DNA from: Clostridium sp. UBA4108
GTDB taxonomy: Bacteria; Bacillota; Clostridia; Clostridiales; Clostridiaceae
Direction: 5' to 3'
Length of the DNA stretch: 61,713 bases
Assembly (NCBI GenBank): GCA_002381695.1
Contig: DFXM01000012.1
Coordinates: 65,362-127,074, forward strand
A program made the translations under genes and the position numbers. Shown one piece after another: positions 35,675-44,564 of the stretch. Below the pieces are notes generated by a model. The model saw only the letters and a list, made by a program, of their open reading frames with translations. It searched no databases and was not told where the DNA came from. Within the stretch, counting starts at the first letter, position 1. Each line of letters begins with the position of its first letter.

Positions 35675-36211
35675 ATGAATAATATAGAAGTAATTATATG
35701 GCTTTTTCCTATACTTTTTATTTTCCATGATTTTGAAGAAATAATTTTTATGAAAGTGTGGATAAGTAAAAATAAGCCATATCTATGTGATAGGTTTCCT
35801 ACATTATCAAAAAAGTTACTATCGCATTTTGATAATATTACAACAGCATCTTTCGCCTTTGGAGTAGCGGAAGAATTTATTTTAATTAGCATAATTACAG
35901 TTATTTCCTATATGATGAATTGGTATAGTTTATGGATAGGTTTATTTATTGCATTTACTTTGCATTTGTTAATACATTGTTTTCAAGCGTTGATAGTAAG
36001 AAAATATGTACCTGCTATTGTTACAAGTGTTATTTGTTTGCCTATTTGTATTTATATTATTAAGCAGATAATACAGGTATTTACGTTAAATACCATCATT
36101 TTGTATAGTGTTCTGGGATTTATAGTTATGGTAGTCAATTTAGTTGTCATTCATAAAGCTATGGATATATTTAGTAAATGGTTAGCACGATATGGACAGC
36201 AAAGTCAATGA
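35675..36211 (+). CDS. HXXEE-domain membrane protein
   Basis: A 178-residue integral membrane protein with about five hydrophobic segments. The HXXEE motif appears at the N-terminus as FIFHDFEEIIF, and further histidines fall in later helices (HLLIHCFQ). Members of this family are of unknown function and could be membrane-bound metal enzymes. ATG 35675 lies directly after the stop of the Ham1-GNAT gene; an in-frame ATG at 35651 overlaps that gene. Close linkage suggests co-transcription. Confidence 0.78.
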   Translation: MNNIEVIIWLFPILFIFHDFEEIIFMKVWISKNKPYLCDRFPTLSKKLLSHFDNITTASFAFGVAEEFILISIITVISYMMNWYSLWIGLFIAFTLHLLIHCFQALIVRKYVPAIVTSVICLPICIYIIKQIIQVFTLNTIILYSVLGFIVMVVNLVVIHKAMDIFSKWLARYGQQSQ

Positions 36212-36269
36212 ACATTTTATGCAGAAAGGGGACCTTTGATTCACACTAGGGAATAATCAAAGGTCCTCT

Positions 36270-36890
36270 TTATTTATTCTTATAATAGAATATAGCAAGT
36301 TGCGTCCTGTCTCTGAGTTTCAACTTTTCCAAAATGGTAGTGATACTGTTTCTAACAGTGCCTTCGCTTAAATATAGCTTATTGGCTATTTCTTTATTGC
36401 TAAGTCCTTCAGCTACAGTGGTGATAATGTCTAGTTCCTTTTCTGTAATACCAAAGGCTGAAAAATCAGCTTTACTGCTTTCATTAATTAGATATGGAAT
36501 TTTTGAAACAATATCATGACCAAAAACGCTTTGTCCCATATGTACAGCTCTTAGGGATGGCACAATGCATTCGAAATTCTGTTTTATAATATAACCTTTA
36601 GCGCCTATTTTGAAAGTTTTTATTATATATTCATCATCTGAAAAAGTAGTCAGAAATAGTATTTTTGCGCTTTTGTATGTGTTTAAAATAGACTCTGCTG
36701 CCTCTAGTCCTGTCATGGTTTCCATTCTTATATCAATTAATAGAATATCAGGCTTTAAACTGTTATAAAGTTCAATAGCTTCCTTACCATTGTGGCCAGT
36801 GCCCACTACAGAAATATCTTTTTCTGCTTCTAATATGGTTTTGAGAGATACACATACTAATTTATCATCATCAACAACTACTACCCTCAT
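36270..36890 (-). CDS. NarL/LuxR-family response regulator
   Basis: A 206-residue regulator: receiver domain with VVDDDKLV at the start, phosphoacceptor Asp in ILLIDIRMETM near 54, and Lys in the FLTTF region's downstream KIGAKG; C-terminal LuxR helix-turn-helix with GLSNKEIANKLYLSEGTVRNSI. ATG 36890 is chosen; a TTG at 36911 would also be in frame. It follows its histidine kinase gene on the same strand within 30 bases. With the divergent ABC-2 operon the set resembles LnrK of linearmycin-resistance loci. Confidence 0.93.
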   Translation of the reverse strand: MRVVVVDDDKLVCVSLKTILEAEKDISVVGTGHNGKEAIELYNSLKPDILLIDIRMETMTGLEAAESILNTYKSAKILFLTTFSDDEYIIKTFKIGAKGYIIKQNFECIVPSLRAVHMGQSVFGHDIVSKIPYLINESSKADFSAFGITEKELDIITTVAEGLSNKEIANKLYLSEGTVRNSITTILEKLKLRDRTQLAIFYYKNK

Positions 36891-36916
36891 ATTTTTAACC
36901 AATCCTTTCAAAATAC

Positions 36917-37978
36917 TTATTTTTTCGGTATTGAAATAAAAATTCTAAAACCTTTGTCCGTACTAATATTGATGTTGCCATCTACAGCAGTAATTCTATC
37001 TGTAATATTTTTTATTCCGATGCCATGTTCACTATTATAGCTAATTTGTGTACCGTTGTCCTGTATAACCAATTGATAAAGTGCTGGATGTTCACGAATT
37101 AGCACTGAAGCCTCGGTGGCATTAGAATGATTTATGATGTTTGATAAAGCCTCTTTTGTGACTGTAATAAAGCAATACTTGATATTTTTTTCTAAGTTTG
37201 TTTCCATATCATAATCGAATTTAATAGAGCAAAAATTAAAGCTATTAATTAACTTTTGTATTTCAGTTTGCAAGTCTATTGATTCTTCATGCAAATCATG
37301 TACGCTGCTACGTATGCTATCCATGGCTTCTGACAGGGTGCTCTTTATAAGTTTCAAGTTTTCTTTCGTTTCTTCATTTTTATTTATGGCAAGTAGTGCA
37401 CCAATTTGCAATATGGATCTTGAAAGCAAATGTCCCACATTATCGTGTATATCCCTTGCTATTCTATTTCGTTCTTTTAAAGTTGCAAGGTGTATTTCAT
37501 AATCCTGTTTTTCCAAAAGTTTTTTATTTTGTTTTTCAAGCTGCAATGATATTTCCTTAGTACTATCACGAAGCTTATAATAATCTTCCTCCATATTTTG
37601 AAGAGAAACAGTACGGTATTTTAAAATATACGCAGCAAGAATAAAAGATGCAATTAACCACGTTGAGAGGATCAGTGTATGAGAAAAATTAGTAATTAAT
37701 GGTAGAAATGATAACACCCATAGCCATTTGATTTTAAGAAATACCGCATCATAACATATGAGAGGAATAAAGAATAAGAAAACTGGTTTAAAAAAGCAAA
37801 GAATTAAATAAGCAGTAAATACAGCTACTGTAATACGTTCATCTTCCAAGTAACTTAGAATTCCACTTAAGATTATAGCAATTAGAATTGGTATAATCAT
37901 ATATATGTAATCTGCATTATGTATATATAGTGCAGAGGAAATAATAAAAATAATCAGTTTATCAATTAACTTCTTCAT
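36917..37978 (-). CDS. NarL-type sensor histidine kinase
   Basis: A 353-residue kinase with four or five N-terminal membrane helices (up to about residue 122), a coiled-coil connector, a HisKA_3 domain with the phosphorylated His in RNRIARDIHDNVGHLL near 178, and a HATPase domain with VTKEALSNIINHSNA and HGIGIKNITDRI. There is almost no external sensor loop, a feature of intramembrane-sensing kinases that respond to membrane-active antibiotics. ATG 37978 is preferred over TTG 37990. The gene is divergent from the ABC transporter operon starting at 38209. Confidence 0.92.
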   Translation of the reverse strand: MKKLIDKLIIFIISSALYIHNADYIYMIIPILIAIILSGILSYLEDERITVAVFTAYLILCFFKPVFLFFIPLICYDAVFLKIKWLWVLSFLPLITNFSHTLILSTWLIASFILAAYILKYRTVSLQNMEEDYYKLRDSTKEISLQLEKQNKKLLEKQDYEIHLATLKERNRIARDIHDNVGHLLSRSILQIGALLAINKNEETKENLKLIKSTLSEAMDSIRSSVHDLHEESIDLQTEIQKLINSFNFCSIKFDYDMETNLEKNIKYCFITVTKEALSNIINHSNATEASVLIREHPALYQLVIQDNGTQISYNSEHGIGIKNITDRITAVDGNINISTDKGFRIFISIPKK

Positions 37979-38208
37979 TCTATTTACCAAACCCTTACTT
38001 TGTAAGAATAGTCATTACATATAAATTCTAGCACTTTATTTTACAGTGCTCAAGTTTATTGTTACATTTGTCATATCTAGCTTGGAGTTTAATCACTTAT
38101 AAATTACAAATAAATATATTATGATTAATATATGGAAATGAGGATGGTGATGTACTTTAAGCAGCCATACCGAGAAAATTTATTAAATCAATAATGGGAG
38201 GGATCCTT

Positions 38209-39141
38209 ATGGTAATAAAGGTTAAAAATCTAGTAAAAAGATATGATGATTTAATTGCTCTAGATCATTTCAATCTAGAAGTAAAGGAAGGGGAAGTATT
38301 TGGCCTATTAGGGCCTAACGGTTCTGGTAAAACTACTGCAATAAACTGTATTTTATCCTTGCTCAAATATGACAAGGGTACCATAGAAATTTATGATAAA
38401 CCTATGTCCCCAGATGCTTATGATATTAAACGTAATATTGGTATAATCATGCAGAATGTTGCAGTTTTCGATGAATTGAATGTTTTTGAAAACATTGATT
38501 ATTTCTGTGGACTGTACATTTCAGACAAAATGAACCGTCGTAAGCTTGTAGAGGAAGCTATAGACTTTGTTGGGCTCAAGGATTTTAGAAAGTTTTACCC
38601 CAAAAAATTAAGCGGTGGTTTACTTCGTAGATTAAATATTGCCTGTGGTATTGCACATAAGCCCAAGCTAATTATTCTAGATGAACCCACAGTTGCAGTT
38701 GACCCCCAGAGCCGAAACAATATATTGGAGGGAATACAACGGCTTAATAAAGAGGGAGCTACAATTGTGTATACTTCTCACTATATGGAAGAGGTTGAAG
38801 AAATCTGCACACGGATAGCCATTATGGACAAGGGAAAAATAATAGCAGCAGGGACCAATGAGGAACTAAAAGGAATGATAAATTCTGGTGAAAAACTCAC
38901 TGTTGAAATATTTAAAATCCATAACAACATTTTGGAGGATATTAAAAATCTTCCCAATATAGTTTCTGCTGAATATAACGGCAATTTACTTGTTGTAAAA
39001 TCAAGCAGAGGTAAAAATAATCTAGTTGCTTTGATGGACTATTTAAAATCAAAGAATATTACTGTTGGAAAGATTTATTCTGAGCCACCTACCTTGAATG
39101 ATGTATTCCTAGAAATAACAGGTAAAGAGCTTAGAGATTAA
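38209..39141 (+). CDS. ABC transporter ATPase (LnrL-like)
   Basis: ATPase of about 310 residues: Walker A GPNGSGKTT near 40, signature LSGGLLRRLNIACG near 138, Walker B LIILDEPTVAVDP near 160, H-loop TSHYMEEVEEICTRIA. A C-terminal domain of about 80 residues follows, as in other ABC-2 drug exporters. ATG 38209 follows GGGAGGG. Two permease genes follow closely (12 bases, then a 14-base overlap). The ATPase plus two permeases with a NarL-type two-component pair is the gene content of LnrJKLMN-like systems. Confidence 0.92.
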   Translation: MVIKVKNLVKRYDDLIALDHFNLEVKEGEVFGLLGPNGSGKTTAINCILSLLKYDKGTIEIYDKPMSPDAYDIKRNIGIIMQNVAVFDELNVFENIDYFCGLYISDKMNRRKLVEEAIDFVGLKDFRKFYPKKLSGGLLRRLNIACGIAHKPKLIILDEPTVAVDPQSRNNILEGIQRLNKEGATIVYTSHYMEEVEEICTRIAIMDKGKIIAAGTNEELKGMINSGEKLTVEIFKIHNNILEDIKNLPNIVSAEYNGNLLVVKSSRGKNNLVALMDYLKSKNITVGKIYSEPPTLNDVFLEITGKELRD

Positions 39142-39153
39142 AGGAGGAATATT

Positions 39154-40308
39154 ATGTTTTTGCATAACTATCTGTACAGGCTTAAATGTATTGTAAGGGA
39201 CAAGCAAACCATATTTTGGACTTTTTTATTTCCAATACTTTTGGCTACATTATTTAATATGGCTCTTTCAAACCTTTCAAGTGCAGAAAATTTTTCTGAA
39301 ATTAAAATTGGAATAATTAATAATGATGAATATAAAAAGAATATGGATTTTATTAAAGCTATTGACTCTGTTTCAAGTTCTAATAATAGTTCAGGGGAAA
39401 GTAATCTATTTGATATAACGTATACATCAAAGGACGAAATGGATAAGCTTCTTGAAGATAGCAAAATTGAAGGGTATATTTATTTTGACAATGGAATAGA
39501 GCTTATTGTGAATAAATCTGGTATAAATCAAAGTATTATAAAAGGTTTCTTGGACGACTTTAAGCAAAGCACATCTACAATGGCAACAATTATTAGCAAT
39601 AATCCTGCTGCAGTTCAAAATGGACTTTTGAATAGCATATCAAACAGAACTGATTATCTTAAAGAAGTTGCTGCCAACAAATCTGCTCCTAATACCATTG
39701 TAAACCACTTCTATACATTAATTGCAATGGCTTGTCTATACGGAAGTTTTTGTGGACTTAAAGAAGTAACCGCCATTCAGGCTAATCTATCTCCACAAGG
39801 AGCAAGAGTTAACGTGGCTCCCACACATAAGTTAAAGCTATTTTTGGCCTCTATATTTGCGGCAACTACAGTTCAGCTAGCTGAAATATTTATTTTACTT
39901 GGGTATTTGATTTTGATACTAAAAGTAAACTTTGGTAATCAATTAGGCTATATAGCACTGACTTGTGTAATAGGCACAATTACAGGAGTTACCTTTGGTA
40001 CTTGTATTGCCTCGATAATCAAAAAAGGTGAGGGTCTTAAAATTGCAATTTTAATTGGAGTTACTATGCTAATGTCATTTTTGTCAGGTATGATGGACGT
40101 CAAAATGAAATATATTGTTAGCACCAATGTACCTATTTTAGGATATCTTAACCCGGCAAACTTAATAACGGACAGCTTTTATTCACTATATTATTATAGT
40201 ACCCATACACAATTTTTCACAGATATAGCTCTGCTTTGCGGTTTTGCCGCAGTTTTCAGCATAATTACCTACTTGGTATTAAGGAGGCAAAAGTATGCAA
40301 ATTTATAA
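39154..40308 (+). CDS. ABC-2 permease 1 (LnrM-like)
   Basis: A 384-residue permease of the ABC-2 family with the long-loop architecture: one N-terminal helix (IFWTFLFPILLATLFNMAL), an external domain of about 150 residues, then five C-terminal helices including LTCVIGTITGVTFGTC and ISFLSG-type helix ends. GGAGGAA precedes the ATG. It overlaps the next permease gene by 14 bases. The two permeases likely form a heterodimer with two ATPase copies. Confidence 0.88.
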   Translation: MFLHNYLYRLKCIVRDKQTIFWTFLFPILLATLFNMALSNLSSAENFSEIKIGIINNDEYKKNMDFIKAIDSVSSSNNSSGESNLFDITYTSKDEMDKLLEDSKIEGYIYFDNGIELIVNKSGINQSIIKGFLDDFKQSTSTMATIISNNPAAVQNGLLNSISNRTDYLKEVAANKSAPNTIVNHFYTLIAMACLYGSFCGLKEVTAIQANLSPQGARVNVAPTHKLKLFLASIFAATTVQLAEIFILLGYLILILKVNFGNQLGYIALTCVIGTITGVTFGTCIASIIKKGEGLKIAILIGVTMLMSFLSGMMDVKMKYIVSTNVPILGYLNPANLITDSFYSLYYYSTHTQFFTDIALLCGFAAVFSIITYLVLRRQKYANL

Positions 40309-41461
40309 AGCTTTTTTTAAAGTAATTTATAAAAATTTATCTCAGATAATGATTTATGTTGTGATATTTATATTCTTAGCAGTGGCATTTGCAAATACTA
40401 ATACCAAATCTGCATATACAAATTTTACCGAAACCAAAGTTAATATAGTCTTTATAAATCATGATACGAATTCAAGGTTAGTAGAAGGTCTAAAGGATTA
40501 TCTCAGCAAAAATACCAACATTGCAGATATTCCGGATGATACCCAAAAGCTGCAGGATGCTTTATTTTTCAGGGAAGTGGAATATATAGTAAGGGTGCCT
40601 AAGGGCTTCACAGATGGACTGCTAAGTGGAGAAACACTACAGCTGGGAAAGACTACAGTACCGGGCTCAACCAGTGAAATATACCTGGATAGTATAATCA
40701 ATAAATATTTAAATACTGCAAAAACCTATACCGACAATATGGAGAATTTATCTGAGGAGCAGCTTTTAAGTTATATCCATAAGGATTTGGCACAAAAAAC
40801 TGAAGTTGTGCTAAATAACTCTGTAGAGCAAAGTTCTAAAAATGAGAAGATTGGATTCTATTTTAACTATATGGCGTATTCATTGTTTGCAATATTAATT
40901 TTAGGTGTTTCCTCCGTTATGCTTGTCTTTAATAATACAGATTTAAAAAAGCGAAATCTTTGTTCACCGGTAAAACTTAGAAGCATGAATTTCCAAATGA
41001 TATTAGGAACTCTTAGTTATGCAATACTTGCTTGGTTTGCAATGATTTTTGCAAGTTTTATCATGTATGGCAGTTATATGCTTACTGCCAAGGGATTGCT
41101 ATTTCTATTAAACTCATTTGTATTTACTTTAGCAGCCTTGAGCATAAGCTTTTTAATCGGCAATGTTATAAAGAGTAAAGGGGCGATGTCTGCGGCGTCA
41201 AATGTAGTTTCGTTAGGTACTTGTTTCATCAGCGGAGTGCTTGTGCCTCAGGCTTTACTAGGCAAAACAGTATTAACAATTGCAAGCTTTACACCAAACT
41301 ATTGGTATGTAAAATCTAACAATAGTATAGCTAATTTGGTTAACTTTAATATGGAGAATCTTACACCCATATTTCTGAATATGCTCATAATCATTGGATT
41401 TGCTGTGGCTGTGCTTACCGTGACTCTTGTAGTGATAAAACAAAAGAGAATGAGCAATTAG
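40295..41461 (+). CDS. ABC-2 permease 2 (LnrN-like)
   Basis: A 388-residue permease with the same architecture as its neighbour: helix near residues 15-33, external domain to about 190, then helices including LFAILILGVSSVMLVF and SNVVSLGTCFISGVLVPQALLG. It begins within the preceding gene after AAGGAGG. It is the last gene of the operon; a plain AT-rich gap of about 160 bases separates it from selO. Confidence 0.88.
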   Translation: MQIYKAFFKVIYKNLSQIMIYVVIFIFLAVAFANTNTKSAYTNFTETKVNIVFINHDTNSRLVEGLKDYLSKNTNIADIPDDTQKLQDALFFREVEYIVRVPKGFTDGLLSGETLQLGKTTVPGSTSEIYLDSIINKYLNTAKTYTDNMENLSEEQLLSYIHKDLAQKTEVVLNNSVEQSSKNEKIGFYFNYMAYSLFAILILGVSSVMLVFNNTDLKKRNLCSPVKLRSMNFQMILGTLSYAILAWFAMIFASFIMYGSYMLTAKGLLFLLNSFVFTLAALSISFLIGNVIKSKGAMSAASNVVSLGTCFISGVLVPQALLGKTVLTIASFTPNYWYVKSNNSIANLVNFNMENLTPIFLNMLIIIGFAVAVLTVTLVVIKQKRMSN

Positions 41462-41624
41462 GAATTGAATCAGTATATAATTGAGAGAGATCTATTACAC
41501 ATAGCTGCAGCGTAAAGAATTAATGGGAGAAAAGGTATAATAAATTGGCAGAAGCAGACACTAAAAGGGGCTGCGTTGTGTTGAAAGAGCTAGGATAGAA
41601 AAATATAGAAGAAAAGGAGATACA

Positions 41625-43100
41625 ATGATAGAGAGAAAAACAATAATAGAAACAGGATGGAATTTTGATAACAGTTATGCTAAACTGCCAAAAGCATTTT
41701 TTACTAACATCAATCCAACCCCTGTAAGTTCACCGGAATTGATTATTCTCAATTACCCTTTAGCAACATCATTGGGATTGAATGTTCAGGAGCTACAAAG
41801 TAATGATGGCGTAGCGGTGCTTGCGGGTAATAGGATTCCAAAAGGCGCTTCACCACTTGCGCAAGCTTACGGGGGGCATCAATTTGGGCATTTTACTATG
41901 TTGGGTGACGGTCGGGCTGTACTCCTAGGTGAACAAATCACGCCTCTAGGTAATCGAGTTGACATTCAGCTAAAAGGTTCAGGTAGAACTCCATACTCCC
42001 GTGGAGGTGATGGTCGAGCAGCACTTGGGCCTATGTTACGGGAATACATCATCAGTGAAGCCATGGATGCCCTCGGCATTCCTACCACCCGTAGCCTGGC
42101 AGTGGTAACAACGGGTGAGGCAATAATTCGCCAAACTGAGGAACAGGGTGCAATTATGGCTCGGGTGGCTGCCAGTCATCTGCGTGTTGGAACCTTTCAA
42201 TATGTTTCAAAATGGGGAAGTGCTCAGGAGCTCCAGGACTTGGCTGATTACACATTGCAAAGACATTTTCCGGAGGGTAACACTGATGAGAACCGATATC
42301 TTTTCCTACTTAAGGAAGTGATTAAGGGTCAGGCCGAGCTCATTGCCAAATGGCAACTGGTTGGATTTATTCACGGGGTAATGAACACTGATAACATGAC
42401 CATTAGTGGAGAAACCATTGATTATGGTCCTTGCGCCTTCATGGATGCCTATGATCCAGCAACGGTATTCAGTTCCATAGACATTCATGGGCGCTATGCA
42501 TATGGCAATCAACCGAATATTGCAGCGTGGAATTTAGCGAGATTTGCAGAAACCCTATTGCCACTGATTCATGAGAACCAAGAGCAGGCTGTGAAACTGG
42601 CTCAGGATGCGATTTCAAATTTTACTGAATTGTATCACCATAATTGGCTGATGGGAATGAGAGCAAAGTTGGGGATATTTAACCAAGAACCACAGGATGA
42701 AGCTCTTATTGAAGATCTCCTCAGTATGATGCAGAAGTATGATGCGGATTATACAAATACCTTCCGCGCATTAACTTTTGATAAGCCTGAGGATACAGTG
42801 CTGTTTCGAACCACGGAATTTGCTCAGTGGTATGAACTGTGGCAGAGGAGACTAGGCAGGCAGCAGGAATCAAAAACTTCCTCCAATCAGTTGATGCAAA
42901 GCAGCAATCCCGCCATAATCCCGCGGAACCACCGGGTAGAAGAAGCCCTAGAAGCCGCAGTGAAACAAGGTGATTATAGCGTTATGGAACGGCTGCTTCA
43001 GGTTATTTCGAAGCCCTACGCTCACTCCACCGAACAGGATGAGTACTCCACCTTGCCTGAACCATCAGCCTGTTCTTACAGAACCTTTTGCGGTACCTAA
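41625..43100 (+). CDS. selO: SelO/YdiU protein adenylyltransferase (UPF0061)
   Basis: A pseudokinase-fold enzyme that transfers AMP from ATP to hydroxyl groups of target proteins, linked to redox stress. At 491 residues it matches the usual bacterial length. Landmarks: AQAYGGHQFGHFTMLGDGRA, LKGSGRTPYSRGGDGRAALG, LREYIISEAMDALGIPTTR, and FIHGVMNTDNMTISGETIDYGPCAFMD with the catalytic acidic residues; the C-terminus ends YRTFCGT, the position of selenocysteine in some animal homologues, here a cysteine codon. Base composition and codon choice are clearly richer in G and C than in the surrounding genes, suggesting transfer from a higher-GC source. AAGGAGAT precedes the ATG. Single-gene unit. Confidence 0.95.
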   Translation: MIERKTIIETGWNFDNSYAKLPKAFFTNINPTPVSSPELIILNYPLATSLGLNVQELQSNDGVAVLAGNRIPKGASPLAQAYGGHQFGHFTMLGDGRAVLLGEQITPLGNRVDIQLKGSGRTPYSRGGDGRAALGPMLREYIISEAMDALGIPTTRSLAVVTTGEAIIRQTEEQGAIMARVAASHLRVGTFQYVSKWGSAQELQDLADYTLQRHFPEGNTDENRYLFLLKEVIKGQAELIAKWQLVGFIHGVMNTDNMTISGETIDYGPCAFMDAYDPATVFSSIDIHGRYAYGNQPNIAAWNLARFAETLLPLIHENQEQAVKLAQDAISNFTELYHHNWLMGMRAKLGIFNQEPQDEALIEDLLSMMQKYDADYTNTFRALTFDKPEDTVLFRTTEFAQWYELWQRRLGRQQESKTSSNQLMQSSNPAIIPRNHRVEEALEAAVKQGDYSVMERLLQVISKPYAHSTEQDEYSTLPEPSACSYRTFCGT

Positions 43101-43174
43101 TATACAGCGAGGAAATAAATGAGAAACTTCAAGCTATAACATAAATGCATTGAAGAGAGATATCTTTTTTATAT

Positions 43175-43237
43175 AAAACCAAATAATTTCTTGAGACACC
43201 ATATTATTCAAAAGTGAATTTTATGGTGTTTTTATTT
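43175..43237 (+). repeat. Shared intergenic terminator element, copy 1
   Basis: CAAATAATTTCTTGAG followed by a hairpin, ACACCATA (43196) with TATGGTGT (43222), and a T-rich tail. The same layout and flanks recur at 54171, with compensatory base changes in the stem, and more loosely at 55357. It follows selO by about 75 bases. Confidence 0.65.
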
Positions 43238-43290
43238 AGCAGGTGCAACATATCTTTTACCAAAACGATGAAATGTATTGGCGATGATTT

Positions 43291-43330
43291 AGTAAAATAT
43301 GGTATAATTTAGAATGATTCTACATTGTAA
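43291..43330 (+). repeat. Shared promoter/leader module, copy A
   Basis: AAAATATGGTATAATTT (extended -10 type) followed by GATTCTACATTGTAA. Closely similar stretches lie upstream of the genes starting at 45616, 55740 and 57788, with partial matches before those at 44565 and 49334. Here it drives a truncated DUF5694 gene. Confidence 0.6.
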
Positions 43331-43375
43331 TCTATTATTCACTAGTTTTTTAGAAAATTAAGGAGTGATTTGAAA

Positions 43376-43564
43376 ATGAAAGATTCTTTTTTAAAACCTA
43401 AGGTGCTTCTTGTTGGTACATTTCATATGAGACAAACCACAGATATGTGTAACACTGAATTAGACAATCTTCTTTCACCTACAAGGCAACAAGAAATTTG
43501 TGAAGTTGTAGAAAGATTAAAGCAGTTTAGTCCAACAAAAATTGCTTTGGAAGTTGTTATATAA
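43376..43564 (+). pseudogene. Truncated DUF5694-like gene (N-terminal quarter only)
   Basis: A 62-codon frame: KVLLVGTFHMRQTTD, then TRQQEICEVVERLKQFSPTKIALEVV and a stop. It aligns with the first 60 residues of the intact 259-residue protein at 55740 (IMILGTFHFGTKEGTD ... FKPNKLCVELRP). The remaining three quarters are missing and a different gene begins 38 bases later. AAGGAGTG and a shared promoter module are retained, so a short peptide may still be made. Most likely a deletion remnant. Confidence 0.7.
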
Positions 43565-43601
43565 CATTAAATAAATGAAATAGAAATTAAGGAGGATAAT
43601 A

Positions 43602-43808
43602 ATGGTCAATAAATTGCTTTACCTATTAATCGGATTTATAACATTTTGTATAGTAGACCTTTTAGCTATAGGTGCGGGTTCAGCAATTGGTTCTGGTCCT
43701 TATGAGATAAGGATTGTAGTTGCTGCAATTTCCATATTATCTGCAATAGTAGTAGTATGCACATTAATAATTGTTGATGAAATAAAAAAACAGGCTAATA
43801 CAAAATAA
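43602..43808 (+). CDS. Small two-helix membrane protein
   Basis: A 68-residue protein with two hydrophobic segments (about residues 4-28 and 37-57) separated by GSGPYEIR and a short lysine-rich cytoplasmic end. It has a very good ribosome site, AAGGAGG, 7 bases before the ATG. I do not recognise the family. It sits between the DUF5694 fragment and a GNAT gene. Confidence 0.65.
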   Translation: MVNKLLYLLIGFITFCIVDLLAIGAGSAIGSGPYEIRIVVAAISILSAIVVVCTLIIVDEIKKQANTK

Positions 43809-43879
43809 TTAATATTAGAGACAATATTTATAAATTAAGAAGATTATTTATATTTTACGTTAATTGGAGGAATACACAT

Positions 43880-44407
43880 ATGGATATCGTTTTTGATTTA
43901 GGAGAAGCAAATGATATTGATGAATTAGAACAGCTTTATAACGATTTAAATGACCATTTGGAAAAAGGAGCAAACTATCCTGGATGGAAAAAGGGCATAT
44001 ATCCTGTTCGGCAAAATGCAATTGATGGAGTTAAACATGGTAATCTCTATGTAGCAAAACATAATGGGAAAATCATTGGATCTGTTATTTTAAGCCATGA
44101 GCCTGAACCTGCATATTATAAAGCTAAATGGGAATTTGAGTCTGATTATTCAGATGTTTTTGTTGTATATACATTTGTAGTGCATCCAAAATTTTTAAAA
44201 TATGGTGTAGGCAAAGCATTAATGGACTTTTCTATTGAACATAGTATTAAGTCACAAGCTAAATCAATTAGGTTGGATGTTTACGAAGGTAATATGCCTG
44301 CCATTAAGCTATATGAAAAATATGGTTTTAAATATATTGATACAGTTGACTTAGGACTTGGAAACTATGGGTTGAACTGGTTTAGACTATATGAAAAATT
44401 ACTATGA
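43880..44407 (+). CDS. GNAT family N-acetyltransferase
   Basis: A 175-residue single-domain acetyltransferase. The acetyl-CoA-binding region is VVHPKFLKYGVGKALMDFSIEHS near residues 96-118, followed by LDVYEGNMPAIKLYEKYGFKYI, the usual asparagine/tyrosine-bearing last strand. Substrate not predictable: small amines, amino acids or antibiotics are all possible. GGAGGAAT precedes the ATG. It is a single-gene unit in the accessory array. Confidence 0.88.
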   Translation: MDIVFDLGEANDIDELEQLYNDLNDHLEKGANYPGWKKGIYPVRQNAIDGVKHGNLYVAKHNGKIIGSVILSHEPEPAYYKAKWEFESDYSDVFVVYTFVVHPKFLKYGVGKALMDFSIEHSIKSQAKSIRLDVYEGNMPAIKLYEKYGFKYIDTVDLGLGNYGLNWFRLYEKLL

Positions 44408-44436
44408 GGTAATAAGCATAATCTTATGTAGCATTT

Positions 44437-44461
44437 ACTGTATAATCTACATACATTGTAA
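44437..44461 (+). repeat. Shared promoter/leader module, degenerate copy
   Basis: ACTGTATAATCTACATACATTGTAA retains TATAAT and the CATTGTAA end of the module but lacks the ATATGG part. It lies about 105 bases upstream of the AraC-type regulator gene. Confidence 0.35.
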
Positions 44462-44564
44462 AAAATCAAGAGCAGAAATGTTCTCCCAATTGTGCAATTA
44501 ACTGCACAATATGTAAAGCGGTTTTTCTACAGGCTTTATATAATAATTTCAAGGAGGTGGACTT

